A DNA stretch of 64,000 nucleotides. Origin: Mycolicibacterium tokaiense (GTDB lineage Bacteria > Actinomycetota > Actinomycetes > Mycobacteriales > Mycobacteriaceae). Each line of letters opens with the position of its first letter. Position 1 is the stretch's first letter. Positions 1 to 8,087 of the stretch are shown here, in pieces. Location of the stretch: contig NZ_AP022600.1 in NCBI RefSeq assembly GCF_010725885.1, positions 1,488,001-1,552,000 on the forward strand. The letters run 5' to 3'. The translations under genes and the position numbers were made by a program. The notes below the pieces were generated by a model, which searched no databases, was not told the DNA's origin, and saw only the letters and a program-made list of their open reading frames with translations.

Positions 1-2
1 TG

Positions 3-659
3 TCCCGCAATGCCATACAGGTGTTGGCTGACTTGCACCGGATCGACCCCGCGCAGGTCGGACTGGCGGACTGGGGCAGGCCCGACGGTTATCTCGAGCG
101 GCAGCTGAGCCGGTGGATGCGTCAGTGGCAGTCGTCGGTCACCAGGGAACGCCCACAGATCGAGGAACTGCACCGGCGACTGTCCGGTGCGCTGCCGGCG
201 AGTGACTATCCCGGAATCGTGCACGGCGACTTCAAGATCGACAACCTGATGGTCGCAGCCGACGATCCCACGCGCATCATCGGTCTGCTGGACTGGGAGA
301 TGTCCACCCTCGGTGACACGCTGACCGACCTGGGGATCCTCTGCTCGTTCTGGGACCACGCCGGCGAGTTCCACAACCCCATCACCGCGGGCGCCACTGC
401 GCTGCCGGGCTTCCCCACCCGCGACGAACTGGTGGCCGCATACCTGTCTGCCCGCGACATCGACGTCGACGACATCGACTGGTACCTGGTGTTCGCCGAC
501 TTCAAGATCGCGGTCATCCTCGAGGGTATCCATGCCCGGCATCTCCAAGGGCACACCGAGGGTGAGGACTTCGCCGGCGTCGGCGCGATGGTGGACCCAC
601 TGCTCGACCGCGCCCTGGAGCGGGCGTCCCGCTCCGCCGTCGCCGCTCTGGCGCGCTGA
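3..659 (+). CDS. Phosphotransferase family protein (aminoglycoside/choline kinase-like fold), 5' partial
   Basis: The reading frame is open to the left edge, so the N-terminal nucleotide-binding lobe lies outside the window. The visible 219 codons hold the C-lobe of an APH/ACAD10-11-type kinase: the catalytic loop HGDFKIDN (bases 222-245), whose Asp is the presumed catalytic base, and the metal-binding DWE (bases 291-299). A GTG at 21 could serve as a start, but codons upstream (SRNAIQ) continue in the same frame and family members need the missing N-lobe. The gene lies 28 bases upstream of an acyl-CoA dehydrogenase. In the eukaryotic ACAD10/11 proteins these two domains are fused, and that kinase phosphorylates 4-hydroxyacyl-CoAs. 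A similar role here is inference. The M. tuberculosis gene called fadE36 is of this kinase type. Confidence 0.85.
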   Translation, partial: SRNAIQVLADLHRIDPAQVGLADWGRPDGYLERQLSRWMRQWQSSVTRERPQIEELHRRLSGALPASDYPGIVHGDFKIDNLMVAADDPTRIIGLLDWEMSTLGDTLTDLGILCSFWDHAGEFHNPITAGATALPGFPTRDELVAAYLSARDIDVDDIDWYLVFADFKIAVILEGIHARHLQGHTEGEDFAGVGAMVDPLLDRALERASRSAVAALAR

Positions 660-678
660 CCCATCTGCCGCTGATATC

Positions 679-683
679 GGAGG
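679..683 (+). promoter_or_regulatory. Ribosome binding site of the acyl-CoA dehydrogenase
   Basis: GGAGG four bases before the ATG at 688. It decides the start, because the same frame stays open upstream into the phosphotransferase gene. Confidence 0.7.
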
Positions 684-687
684 ATTC

Positions 688-1950
688 ATGACCGCCACCG
701 CCCTGCCCGCCGTCGCACCGACGCTCCCGCCGGAGACCGATCCCGCGGCACTGGACCTCCGCCCGTCCGACCGGGCCCGCGAGTTGCGTTCCGAGCTGGT
801 CGATTTCATGCACACACACGTCTTCCCGGCTGAACACGAATACGAGGCGTACCGCCAGGCTGCCGGACCGGATGATCACGTGGTACCGCCGGTGGTGGAG
901 GACCTCAAGGCCGAGGCCCGCTCCCGCGGGCTGTGGAACCTGTTCCTGCCCGCGGAGTCCGGTATCGGTCAGCTCGATTATGCGGGTCTGGCCGAGATCA
1001 CCGGGTGGAGCCTGCATCTGGCCCCGGAGGCCACCAACGGCCAGGCCCCGGACACCGGGAACATGGAGCTGCTGCACCTGTTCGGAACCGACGAGCAGAA
1101 GTCCCGGTGGCTGGCGCCGTTGCTCGAGGGCTCCATTCGCTCGGCGTTCTCCATGACCGAAGTGGCCGTCGCCAGCTCTGATGCCACCAACATCGAGACC
1201 CGCATCGACCGCGACGGCGACGAGTACGTGATCAACGGTCGGAAGTGGTGGACCAGCGGGGCCGCAGATCCGCGCTGCGCGCTGCTGATCGTGATGGGCA
1301 AGACCGATGTGGATGCCGCGCCGCACCGCCAGCAGTCGATGGTGCTGGTGCCCACGTCGGCCCCCGGGGTCACCATCGCGCGCGACGTGCCGGTCTTCGG
1401 TCGCCACGACCAGCACGGTCACTGCGAGGTGGTGTACGACAACGTGCGGGTGCCCGTGACCAACATCCTCGGCGAGGAGGGCGCCGGCTTCGCCGTCGCC
1501 CAGGCCCGGTTGGGTCCTGGCCGCATCCATCACTGCATGCGAGCCCTCGGTGCGGCCGAGCGCGCGCTGAGTCTGATGACCGCGCGGGCCACGTCGCGGG
1601 TGGCCTTCGGCAAGCCGCTGGCCGAGCAGGGCACGGTGCAGCAGCAGATCGCCGAGTCACGCATCGCCATCGACCAGGCGCGCCTGCTGTGCCAGTTTGC
1701 CGCCAAGACCATCGATCTGCATGGCAATCGCGCTGCGGCACAGCTGATCTCGCAGGCCAAGGTGTCGGTGCCGCGGGTCGCCCTGGAGGTGATCGACCGG
1801 GCCATCCAGGTGCACGGCGGTGCCGGCGTCAGCGACGACGTGCCTCTGGCTGCGATGTACGGCTGGCACCGGTCCATGCGCATCTTCGACGGGCCCGACG
1901 AGGTGCATCTGCGTTCCATCGCCAAGGCCGAACTGCGCAAGCAGCACTGA
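688..1950 (+). CDS. Acyl-CoA dehydrogenase (ACAD10/11-like)
   Basis: This 420-residue flavoprotein is predicted to oxidise an acyl-CoA at the alpha-beta position with FAD. It is a full-length ACAD: an N-terminal helical domain, the FAD/substrate motif AFSMTEVAVASSDATNIET at about residues 153-171, a middle beta domain with INGRKWWTSGA, and a C-terminal helical domain ending in the nucleotide-binding stretch IFDGPDEVHLRSIAKAEL. The ATG follows a GGAGG. It is co-directional with the kinase-like gene just upstream and probably cotranscribed. Together they resemble the two halves of eukaryotic ACAD10/11, which dispose of 4-hydroxy fatty acids by phosphorylation and dehydration. Family assignment is firm and the substrate is inferred. 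The stop lies 10 bases from the convergent sigma factor gene. Confidence 0.93.
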   Translation: MTATALPAVAPTLPPETDPAALDLRPSDRARELRSELVDFMHTHVFPAEHEYEAYRQAAGPDDHVVPPVVEDLKAEARSRGLWNLFLPAESGIGQLDYAGLAEITGWSLHLAPEATNGQAPDTGNMELLHLFGTDEQKSRWLAPLLEGSIRSAFSMTEVAVASSDATNIETRIDRDGDEYVINGRKWWTSGAADPRCALLIVMGKTDVDAAPHRQQSMVLVPTSAPGVTIARDVPVFGRHDQHGHCEVVYDNVRVPVTNILGEEGAGFAVAQARLGPGRIHHCMRALGAAERALSLMTARATSRVAFGKPLAEQGTVQQQIAESRIAIDQARLLCQFAAKTIDLHGNRAAAQLISQAKVSVPRVALEVIDRAIQVHGGAGVSDDVPLAAMYGWHRSMRIFDGPDEVHLRSIAKAELRKQH

Positions 1951-1960
1951 GCTGCAGCGA

Positions 1961-3106
1961 TCAGTCCGCCCGGCGCAGCGACGCCGCCTTCATCGTCAGG
2001 TGGTCCCGCTCGGGAACGGTCTGGGCGCGCGCGGCAGCATCGGCGTACAGGTGCGCCGCCACCCCCAGATTCCCGTCTTTCTCGTGCAGATACGCCAGCG
2101 CCGCGGTGTGTCGAGGCAGTGCTGGATCCAGATCGGCCAACGCGGTCAACCCGGCTCCCGGACCGTCCGCCTCACCGAGTGCCACCGCCCGGTTGAGTCG
2201 GGCGATCGGGCTGTCGGTGAGAGCGATCAGTTCGTCGTACCACTCGACGATTTGCACCCAGTCGGTCTCGCCCGCGCTCGGGGCGTCGGCGTGCAGGGCA
2301 GCGATGGCCGCCTGTGCCTGGTACTCGCCCAGTCTGCCGCGGGCCAGGGCGCTCTGCAGTACGTCCACCGCCTCGGCGATCAGGTCGGTACACCACAGCG
2401 TGCGGTCCTGCTCGGCCAGCGGCACCAGCCTGCCGTCGGCACGGTGGCGCGCCGGGCGCCTGCTGTGGTGTAACAGGAACAGGGCCAGCAGACCCGCCAC
2501 CTCCGCATCGTCGGTCTGCGCCGCCAGCTGGCGGGCCAGCCGGATCGCCTCGGCGGCCAGATCGACGTCACCGGTGTAGCCCTCGTTGAACACCAGGTAC
2601 AGCACCTTCAGCACCGTGCGCAGGTCGCCTCTCCGGTCCAGGCGAACGGTGCTCACCGTCCGTTTGGCGCGGCTGATCCTCTGCGCCATGGAGGCTTGCG
2701 GGACCAGGTAGGCGTTGGCGATCTGAGCCGTGGTCAGACCGCCGACCGCCCGCAGCGTCAGCGCCACCGCCGAGGCCGGGCTCAGGCTCGGATGGGCGCA
2801 CAGGAAGTACAGCGCCAGGGTGTCGTCGACGGCGGCCGAGGGGCCCGGCAGAGGTGTGCTCGCCGATTCGCGCTCACGCCTGCGCCGGGCGACATCGGAT
2901 CGGGTGCTGTCGAGATAACGGGGCCACGCAGCAGTGACCAACCAGCCCGCGGGATCGTCGGGCGGTTGGTGGGGCCACGTCTCCCAGGCCCGGACCAACG
3001 CCTCTTGCACGGCGTCCTCGGCACCGGAGAAGTCCGCCCCGCGGCGTACCAGTGCCGCCAACACGCCGGGGACGAGACCACGCACCGCGTCCGGGTCGAA
3101 CGCCAC
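1961..3106 (-). CDS. RNA polymerase sigma factor, ECF42-type (with C-terminal TPR-like extension)
   Basis: A 381-residue ECF sigma factor. Region 2 is seen in GAEDAVQEALVRAWETWP and the following WLVTAA. Region 4 holds the helix-turn-helix around TTAQIANAYLVPQASMAQRISRAKR. About 200 residues follow, starting with the conserved VLYLVFNEGYTGD, as in the ECF42 group. That extension is helical and TPR-like and replaces an anti-sigma partner in this group. The chosen start is the GTG overlapping the upstream DGPF gene's TAG (TAGTG), which suggests translational coupling. An upstream in-frame start at 3157 would overlap the partner by 52 bases and is less likely. Linkage to a DGPF/YCII gene is the hallmark of ECF42. 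Confidence 0.9.
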   Translation of the reverse strand: MAFDPDAVRGLVPGVLAALVRRGADFSGAEDAVQEALVRAWETWPHQPPDDPAGWLVTAAWPRYLDSTRSDVARRRRERESASTPLPGPSAAVDDTLALYFLCAHPSLSPASAVALTLRAVGGLTTAQIANAYLVPQASMAQRISRAKRTVSTVRLDRRGDLRTVLKVLYLVFNEGYTGDVDLAAEAIRLARQLAAQTDDAEVAGLLALFLLHHSRRPARHRADGRLVPLAEQDRTLWCTDLIAEAVDVLQSALARGRLGEYQAQAAIAALHADAPSAGETDWVQIVEWYDELIALTDSPIARLNRAVALGEADGPGAGLTALADLDPALPRHTAALAYLHEKDGNLGVAAHLYADAAARAQTVPERDHLTMKAASLRRAD

Positions 3107-3513
3107 TATTCGGTGACGGTCGGCGCCGAGGCCATGAAGGGGCGTACCTCGAGCCATTCGTGGATGGGCTCACCGCCTGCGCCCGGCGCCGCGGACAGTT
3201 CCCCGGCCAACTCGACGGCGCGCTCGTAGGAGTCGACGTCGACGATCATGTAGCCGGCAATCAGGTCCTTGGTCTCGGCAAAGGGGCCGTCGGTGATCGG
3301 CGGCCGCCCCGGGCCGTCGGAACGCACCCAGGCGCCCTCGGCGGACAGGGCCTGGCTGTCCACGTACTCACCGGACTGCTTGAGCCGATCGGCGAAGTCG
3401 TTCATGTACTGCAGGTGGGCATCGATCTCGGCCGGCGTCCGACGATCCATCGGCACGTCGTTCACCGAGGCCGGGGCGCCGCGGTAGTGCTTGAGGAACA
3501 GGTACTTCGCCAT
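3106..3513 (-). CDS. DGPF/YCII-domain protein, ECF42 partner
   Basis: A 135-residue protein that begins MAKYLFLKHYRG and contains the diagnostic ITDGPFAETKDLI stretch. It is a YCII-related ferredoxin-like small domain typical of DGPF proteins. The start is fixed by GAAGGAG five bases before the ATG. An ORF extension to 3552 has no such site. It sits directly upstream of the sigma factor and overlaps it by one base. DGPF genes are the usual targets of their neighbouring ECF42 sigma factor. Their biochemical role is not established, although YciI homologues have been linked to dehydrochlorinase or isomerase-like chemistry. Confidence 0.88.
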   Translation of the reverse strand: MAKYLFLKHYRGAPASVNDVPMDRRTPAEIDAHLQYMNDFADRLKQSGEYVDSQALSAEGAWVRSDGPGRPPITDGPFAETKDLIAGYMIVDVDSYERAVELAGELSAAPGAGGEPIHEWLEVRPFMASAPTVTE

Positions 3514-3563
3514 GGGTACTCCTTCGTCGGATTCCGCGACCGGGACGGTCAACGTATCCAGGG

Positions 3564-3590
3564 GACGGTGCCGTCACCCCATTCTCGACA
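3564..3590 (-). promoter_or_regulatory. Candidate ECF42-dependent promoter of the DGPF-sigma operon
   Basis: On the minus strand TGTCGA (3590-3585) is followed after 17 bases by CGTC (3567-3564), about 50 bases before the DGPF start codon. My recollection is that ECF42 target promoters carry TGTCGA at -35 and a CG-rich -10. If so, this is an autoregulatory promoter. Confidence 0.4.
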
Positions 3591-3666
3591 TCCCGGGGCG
3601 ACTCATTGCTTGCCCCATGAGCAATGAGCCTTGGCATTCATCGGTGCGCACGTCACGATGATCGGC

Positions 3667-4140
3667 ATGACCCGTGTGGATACCCGCCCACCCCGTACCG
3701 GTGACAGCGAGAAGGACGTTCTGACGGGGTTCCTCGACTACCTTCGCCAGTGTGTCGTCGAGAAGGTCAGGGGCGTGCCCGAGCCTGCGGTACGCGAACC
3801 CGGCGTCGCCTCGGGCACCAATCTGCTGGGCCTGCTGAAGCACCTGACACACGTGGAGCGGTTCATGTTCCTGGGTGAACAGGCTGCGGACTGGCCGGCA
3901 ACGTTTCACGCCGCACCCGAGGAGACGGTCGACGATCTGATTGCGGCCTATCAGCAGGCGGTGCGGGAGGTCAACCGCGTGATCGCCGATTGCGGCGATC
4001 TGGCGTCGCCTGCCGCCCGCCCCGGCCGGACGCGGGTGACCATGCGGTGGGCGCTCACCCACATGGTCGAGGAGACCGCCCGGCACGCCGGACACCTGGA
4101 CATCCTGCGCGAACTCGTCGACGGCAGCACCGGTCGGTGA
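3667..4140 (+). CDS. DinB/DUF664 family protein
   Basis: A 157-residue four-helix-bundle protein of the DinB/DUF664 type. Three histidines that could bind metal lie in LLKHLTHVERFMF, THMVEET and ARHAGHLDILREL. The last stretch is the family's typical C-terminal motif. In actinobacteria such proteins include mycothiol- or bacillithiol-dependent S-transferases and maleylpyruvate-isomerase relatives, but most members are uncharacterised. The ATG at 3667 was preferred because a CACGAT hexamer lies 7 bases upstream, compatible with a leaderless transcript. ATG 3658 and TTG 3631 are also in frame. It is convergent with the DoxX gene, with a 13-base gap. Confidence 0.8.
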   Translation: MTRVDTRPPRTGDSEKDVLTGFLDYLRQCVVEKVRGVPEPAVREPGVASGTNLLGLLKHLTHVERFMFLGEQAADWPATFHAAPEETVDDLIAAYQQAVREVNRVIADCGDLASPAARPGRTRVTMRWALTHMVEETARHAGHLDILRELVDGSTGR

Positions 4141-4153
4141 GATACGTTGGCGC

Positions 4154-4564
4154 TCAGAATCTTTGCGACACGGCCAGCGCACGCGGACCGGTGAACACGA
4201 GCGTCAAGAAGAAGAAGCTGTACAGCGCCGCGGTCTCACCCTCGTTGACGTAGGGCCAGAAGTTCCGCGGGAAGTGCACCCAGAAATAGGCCACGGCCAT
4301 CATGCCGGAGGCGATGAACGCCGCCACCCGGGTGGCCAGGCCGGCGGCGATCATCGCGCCGAGCACCACCTCGAGAATGCCGGCCCACCACATCGGCCAC
4401 GCCCCCACGGCGGCAGCCTGCCCCGTCGGCCACCCGAAGAGCTTCACGGTGCCGTGCATGGCGAACATCAGCGCGGCGAGGATGCGGAACACTCCGAATG
4501 CCAGGTCGGATTTGGACGCCAGCCGGGTCTCGATCGGTGCGGAGGTGGCGGTGATCGTGGACAT
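4154..4564 (-). CDS. DoxX family membrane protein
   Basis: A 136-residue integral membrane protein with four predicted transmembrane helices. The first includes the family's FRILAALMFAMHGTVKLFGWP segment, and others include WWAGILEVVLGAMIAAGLATR and ALYSFFFLTLVFTGPRAL. DoxX relatives are small membrane subunits associated with quinone or thiol redox enzymes, and in mycobacteria DoxX joins a membrane oxidoreductase complex. No partner gene lies alongside here. A GAAAGG precedes the ATG. The gene is divergent from the two-component system across a 225-base regulatory region. Confidence 0.88.
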   Translation of the reverse strand: MSTITATSAPIETRLASKSDLAFGVFRILAALMFAMHGTVKLFGWPTGQAAAVGAWPMWWAGILEVVLGAMIAAGLATRVAAFIASGMMAVAYFWVHFPRNFWPYVNEGETAALYSFFFLTLVFTGPRALAVSQRF

Positions 4565-4631
4565 GCGTTCTCTACCTTTCGTCGGGTTTCGGTGTGCTCA
4601 TCGTCAGCCCGTGAGTTCTCGAGGCAGCGAC

Positions 4632-4656
4632 TCTCATAGCCGATTCACATATGAGA
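4632..4656. repeat. Inverted repeat TCTCATA-N11-TATGAGA in the DoxX/response-regulator intergenic region
   Basis: The arms lie at 4632-4638 and 4650-4656. The sequence is AT-rich relative to its surroundings and lies between two divergent genes. It is a possible operator for DoxX or for the two-component system; the binding protein is unknown. Confidence 0.4.
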
Positions 4657-4731
4657 TATGCAGGTGTGAGCCAACTTTGAGATGGTCGGTGCTGCGATGC
4701 AGGCCACATCCGATGAACGCAACGGGGCCCC

Positions 4732-4789
4732 TCTATGAGATGTCTATGAACTCCGCGTGTCGCGCGCCCGTCACCGCGACAATGGACCG
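4732..4789 (+). promoter_or_regulatory. Probable autoregulated promoter of the two-component operon
   Basis: Two exact TCTATGA copies (4732-4738 and 4743-4749) have an 11-base period, the arrangement used by OmpR/PhoP-family dimers. A GACAAT hexamer at 4778-4783 is 6 bases from the GTG at 4790, as in a leaderless transcript. No good -35 is visible, consistent with activator dependence. The repeats would centre near -50. Confidence 0.5.
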
Positions 4790-5569
4790 GTGACCTCTGC
4801 TCCGATGGAGAAACAGCAGCCCCGCAAGGCCATCTTGGGCCAGCTGCCCCGGATGTACCGTGCCGACGGCTCGCCCATCCGGGTACTGCTCGTCGACGAC
4901 GAACGCGCACTGACCAACCTGGTCCGGATGGCCCTGCAGTACGAGGGGTGGGAGATCGACGTCGCCCACGACGCCGACGAGGCGTTCGCGAAGTACCAGG
5001 CCAACACCCCTGATCTGCTGGTGCTGGACATCATGATGCCGGGTACCGACGGTCTCGGTGTGCTCGCCAAGGTCCGGGAATCCGGCACGTACACCCCCAC
5101 CCTGTTCCTGACCGCACGGGACTCGGTCTCCGATCGGGTGACGGGGTTGACTGCCGGCGGCGACGATTACATGACCAAGCCGTTCTCCCTGGAGGAGTTG
5201 GTGGCGCGGCTGCGCGGGCTGCTGCGGCGCACGGCGTTCCTCACCCCCGCCGAGGACGAGACACTGCAGGTCGCCGACCTGGTACTCGAAGCCGCCAGCC
5301 GAGAGGTCACCCGGGCCGGCGTCGCCGTGTCACTGACCTCCACCGAGTTCGACTTGTTGCGCGTGCTCATGCGCAATCAGCGAAAGGCTTTGACTCGCAA
5401 GGAAATCCTGCGACAGGTCTGGGACTACGACTTCGGCGGCAAGACCAGCATCGTCGATCTCTACGTGTCGTACCTGCGTAAGAAGATCGACACCGGTCAC
5501 GAGCCGATGATTCACACCGTGCGCGGCGTTGGATACATGCTGCGTCCACCGGAGACGCCCGGGCAGTGA
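4790..5569 (+). CDS. OmpR/PhoP-family response regulator
   Basis: A 259-residue DNA-binding response regulator. An N-terminal extension of about 30 residues precedes the receiver domain, which has the acidic pair D36-D37 (LLVDDE), phospho-acceptor D80 (LVLDIMMPG), a conserved Thr in LFLTARD and K130 (MTKPFS). The C-terminal winged helix (about 150-250) includes LTSTEFDLLRVLMRNQ and ends HTVRGVGYMLR. The cognate kinase starts inside its stop codon. The GTG start is supported by a -10-like GACAAT 6 bases upstream. GTG 4757 and ATG 4805 are alternatives. Proximity to the fadE36-type kinase gene recalls the tcrX/tcrY neighbourhood of M. tuberculosis, but I cannot confirm orthology. Confidence 0.93.
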   Translation: MTSAPMEKQQPRKAILGQLPRMYRADGSPIRVLLVDDERALTNLVRMALQYEGWEIDVAHDADEAFAKYQANTPDLLVLDIMMPGTDGLGVLAKVRESGTYTPTLFLTARDSVSDRVTGLTAGGDDYMTKPFSLEELVARLRGLLRRTAFLTPAEDETLQVADLVLEAASREVTRAGVAVSLTSTEFDLLRVLMRNQRKALTRKEILRQVWDYDFGGKTSIVDLYVSYLRKKIDTGHEPMIHTVRGVGYMLRPPETPGQ

Positions 5570-7071
5570 AACGCATCTGGAGTAACTGGACCCTACTGCG
5601 ACAGCTGGTCGTCGGAGTATCGGCCGTGGTGATGGTCGCACTGGTGACCGTGGGTGTCACCACGGTGGTGAGCCTGCGGGCGTCGGTGCTCGGGATCATC
5701 GACACCCAACTCGCGGGTGCCTCGGACGGTTACGTCAGCTCGGTGGCCAAGTACCGCAACACCCCGGGGCCCGATGGTGCGCTGCCGCAGCCGGGGGCGA
5801 TGAAGCCACTGGTCAATCTGGTGGGGCAGGCTCCCGGCAACATCGTCGCGCTGATCCAGGACGGCCGCGTCGTCGACTCCGCTTACTTCTCCGACGGTGA
5901 GGCCGGCGTGGCCCCGGCAGCCGCCGTCGACAAGATCGCGCAGCTGTCCTGGCTCGGCGAGCCCCTGCGCAGCATCGAACTCCCTGGGCTGGGCTGGTAC
6001 CGCATGTCCGGCGTCGCCGGCGATGGCAACGAGATCCTGGTGACCGGGGTGTCGCGGGCGCCGGCCTGGGATGCGATGGTGCGGGAGACCGCCATCGTGT
6101 CCGGGCTGACGGCGCTGGCCCTGGTGTTCACCGCGCTGTCCACCATCGCGATCGTGCGGTTCGCACTGCGGCCGCTACGCCGGGTGGCGACCACCGCCGC
6201 CGAGGTGGCGGCCCTGCCACTGGACCGCGACAACCACGCCATCACCCCTCGTGTGCCCACGGCCGACACGGACCCGCGCACCGAGGTTGGCCTGGTCGGC
6301 GACACCCTCAACCGGTTGCTCGACCACGTCGAGCGGGCCCTCGGTGATGTCGCGGCCTCGGATCGCCGGATGCGGCAGTTCATCACCGACGCCAGCCATG
6401 AATTGCGCACCCCGCTGGCCGCAATCGGCGGCTACGCACAGCTCACCCGGCAGGACAGCTCGGTGTTGCCCGAGATGACGGAGTATTCGCTGGCGCGCAT
6501 CGAAGCCGAGACCCAACGGATGAATTCGTTGGTGTCGGATCTGCTGCTGCTGGCCCGGCTGGACGAGGGCCAAGACCTGGACCGGGCGGACGTCAATCTG
6601 GTCGAACTGGTGGTTGACGCGGTCAATGACGCCGCGGTGTCGGCGCCGGGTCACCTGTGGCACACCGCGGTGCCGGACGAGCCGGTGTGGGTGCGCGGCG
6701 ATCAGGCGCGGCTGCACCAGACGCTGGCGAACCTGCTGTCCAACGCTCGTGTGCACACTCCCGACGGGACCACCGTCCGGACGGTTCTGACGACCGGGCG
6801 GACCGAGGACGGGGCCGACTACACGGAGTTGACGGTCTCTGACGACGGCACCGGTATCGACGCCGAGCTGTTGCCGCACCTGTTCGAGCGGTTCGTCCGC
6901 GCCGACAAGTCCCGCTCCCGCGAATCGGGAAGCTTCGGGCTCGGACTGTCCATCGCGGCATCCATCGTGGAGGCGCATGGCGGCACCATCACCGCCGAGT
7001 CCAGGTCGGGTCGAACCACGTTCGAGATTCGCCTGCCGACAGCGCTCCAACCGGCGACGGCGCCGGTCTGA
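5566..7071 (+). CDS. Two-component sensor histidine kinase
   Basis: A 501-residue membrane kinase that pairs with the response regulator, with a GTGA start/stop overlap. Transmembrane helix 1 is at about 12-37 and helix 2 at about 172-199, bounding an extracytoplasmic sensor loop of roughly 135 residues with no recognised ligand-binding fold. A HAMP linker follows. The dimerisation/phosphoacceptor motif FITDASHELRTPLAAI places the phospho-accepting histidine at H278. The ATPase domain shows the N box (HQTLANLLSNARVHTPD, from about 384), G1 (VSDDGTGID), F box (LFERFVRAD) and G2 (SFGLGLSIAASIVEAHGG). All catalytic motifs are intact. Signal and regulon are unknown. Confidence 0.93.
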   Translation: MKRIWSNWTLLRQLVVGVSAVVMVALVTVGVTTVVSLRASVLGIIDTQLAGASDGYVSSVAKYRNTPGPDGALPQPGAMKPLVNLVGQAPGNIVALIQDGRVVDSAYFSDGEAGVAPAAAVDKIAQLSWLGEPLRSIELPGLGWYRMSGVAGDGNEILVTGVSRAPAWDAMVRETAIVSGLTALALVFTALSTIAIVRFALRPLRRVATTAAEVAALPLDRDNHAITPRVPTADTDPRTEVGLVGDTLNRLLDHVERALGDVAASDRRMRQFITDASHELRTPLAAIGGYAQLTRQDSSVLPEMTEYSLARIEAETQRMNSLVSDLLLLARLDEGQDLDRADVNLVELVVDAVNDAAVSAPGHLWHTAVPDEPVWVRGDQARLHQTLANLLSNARVHTPDGTTVRTVLTTGRTEDGADYTELTVSDDGTGIDAELLPHLFERFVRADKSRSRESGSFGLGLSIAASIVEAHGGTITAESRSGRTTFEIRLPTALQPATAPV

Positions 7072-7188
7072 TCCCCACACCGAGTCCCGATCATCGCCTT
7101 ACTGTGACCTTATCTAGCCCTTATTTTCCTTAAGTTCTGCGGTACGGTGGGGGATCGGCACCGGAGCACGCCACGGAAGGAACTCGAC

Positions 7189-7767
7189 ATGGGACATCAG
7201 CCCGAACGAATCGTCCTGGTCACCGGCGCTGCGGGAGGCGTCGGCGCCGAAGCGGCCCGACTCCTGGCCGCGGCGGGCACCCATGTGATCACCGCTGCCC
7301 GCTGGGATGAGGCCAGCATCTCCACCGTCATCGATTCCATCGCCGCCGAGCACGGCCGTCTCGACGGGGTGATCATCAACGCGTCCTGCGGTCTCGACAT
7401 CGATTCCAGTCCCGCCGACGCGGTGGGCCTGAGCCCGGACGCGCAGCGGCGACTGGCCCGCCAGGCCGTCCCCCTCATGCCCGCGGGCGCCCGGATCGTG
7501 TTCGCCACCACCCATCAGGCGCACTTCTATCCCGCCAAGGCCGTCCCGAAGGGCTACGCAGCCGCGGCGGCCAGCATGCGCGCCGGCGAGACCGCACTGC
7601 ATGCGTTGCGGGCCGAGTTCGCCCGGGCCGGCGTCCAGTTCACTGTGGTCTCCGGCGACCTCACCGATCGCCGCGACATGGCTGCAGCGGTGGTCAACGC
7701 GACCAATGTCGCGAACTCGTCCGGCGTCGTCTACGTGGGTCGGGCCGATTACCAGATGACGGCCTGA
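7189..7767 (+). CDS. Short-chain dehydrogenase/reductase-fold protein, atypical (no YxxxK)
   Basis: A 192-residue protein with the SDR Rossmann motif TGAAGGVGAEAARLL near the N-terminus and INASCG where NNAG is expected. The usual active-site Tyr-x-x-x-Lys is missing: the corresponding stretch reads GYAAAAASM. The protein is about 50 residues shorter than a classical SDR and lacks the substrate-binding lobe. It may bind NAD(P) without oxidoreductase activity, or act as a regulatory SDR-like protein. GGAAGGA precedes the ATG, and a GTG-started extension from 7147 has no ribosome binding site. The 117 bases before the start are AT-rich by local standards and probably hold its promoter. Confidence 0.75.
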   Translation: MGHQPERIVLVTGAAGGVGAEAARLLAAAGTHVITAARWDEASISTVIDSIAAEHGRLDGVIINASCGLDIDSSPADAVGLSPDAQRRLARQAVPLMPAGARIVFATTHQAHFYPAKAVPKGYAAAAASMRAGETALHALRAEFARAGVQFTVVSGDLTDRRDMAAAVVNATNVANSSGVVYVGRADYQMTA

Positions 7768-7835
7768 CCTCCGGCGAACGACAAATCTGCCACCAACCGG
7801 TATCTTCAGCGACAGTTGGCGGCAGAGAGGTTGTG

Positions 7836-8087
7836 ATGTTTCTTCCAGTTCCGACGGGCAGCACCACCGGCGCACTGATGACAGTCTTGACGACAGTCGT
7901 CGCGATCATGCTGATCAGCGCCATCTGGGTCTACCACGACGCAAGTGCATCCGCTGAGCGCGGCCGCCCCATCATCTCGTCAGTGGGTTCGCTGCAACTG
8001 AAGAAACCGGTCGCTTGGTTCCTGGCCGTCCTCCTGCTGTGGGAAATGTGCCTGCCGCTCTACATAACCAGCCGGAGTCAGGCCTAA
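7836..8087 (+). CDS. Small membrane protein, unknown function
   Basis: An 83-residue protein with two hydrophobic segments (about residues 12-33 and 57-76) joined by a polar loop containing a YHDASASAERGRP stretch. GAGAGG lies 5 bases before the ATG. I do not recognise a family. The last 108 bases overlap, on the opposite strand, the 3' end of the AraC-family gene. The membrane-like composition and the good ribosome binding site argue it is real. Confidence 0.6.
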   Translation: MFLPVPTGSTTGALMTVLTTVVAIMLISAIWVYHDASASAERGRPIISSVGSLQLKKPVAWFLAVLLLWEMCLPLYITSRSQA

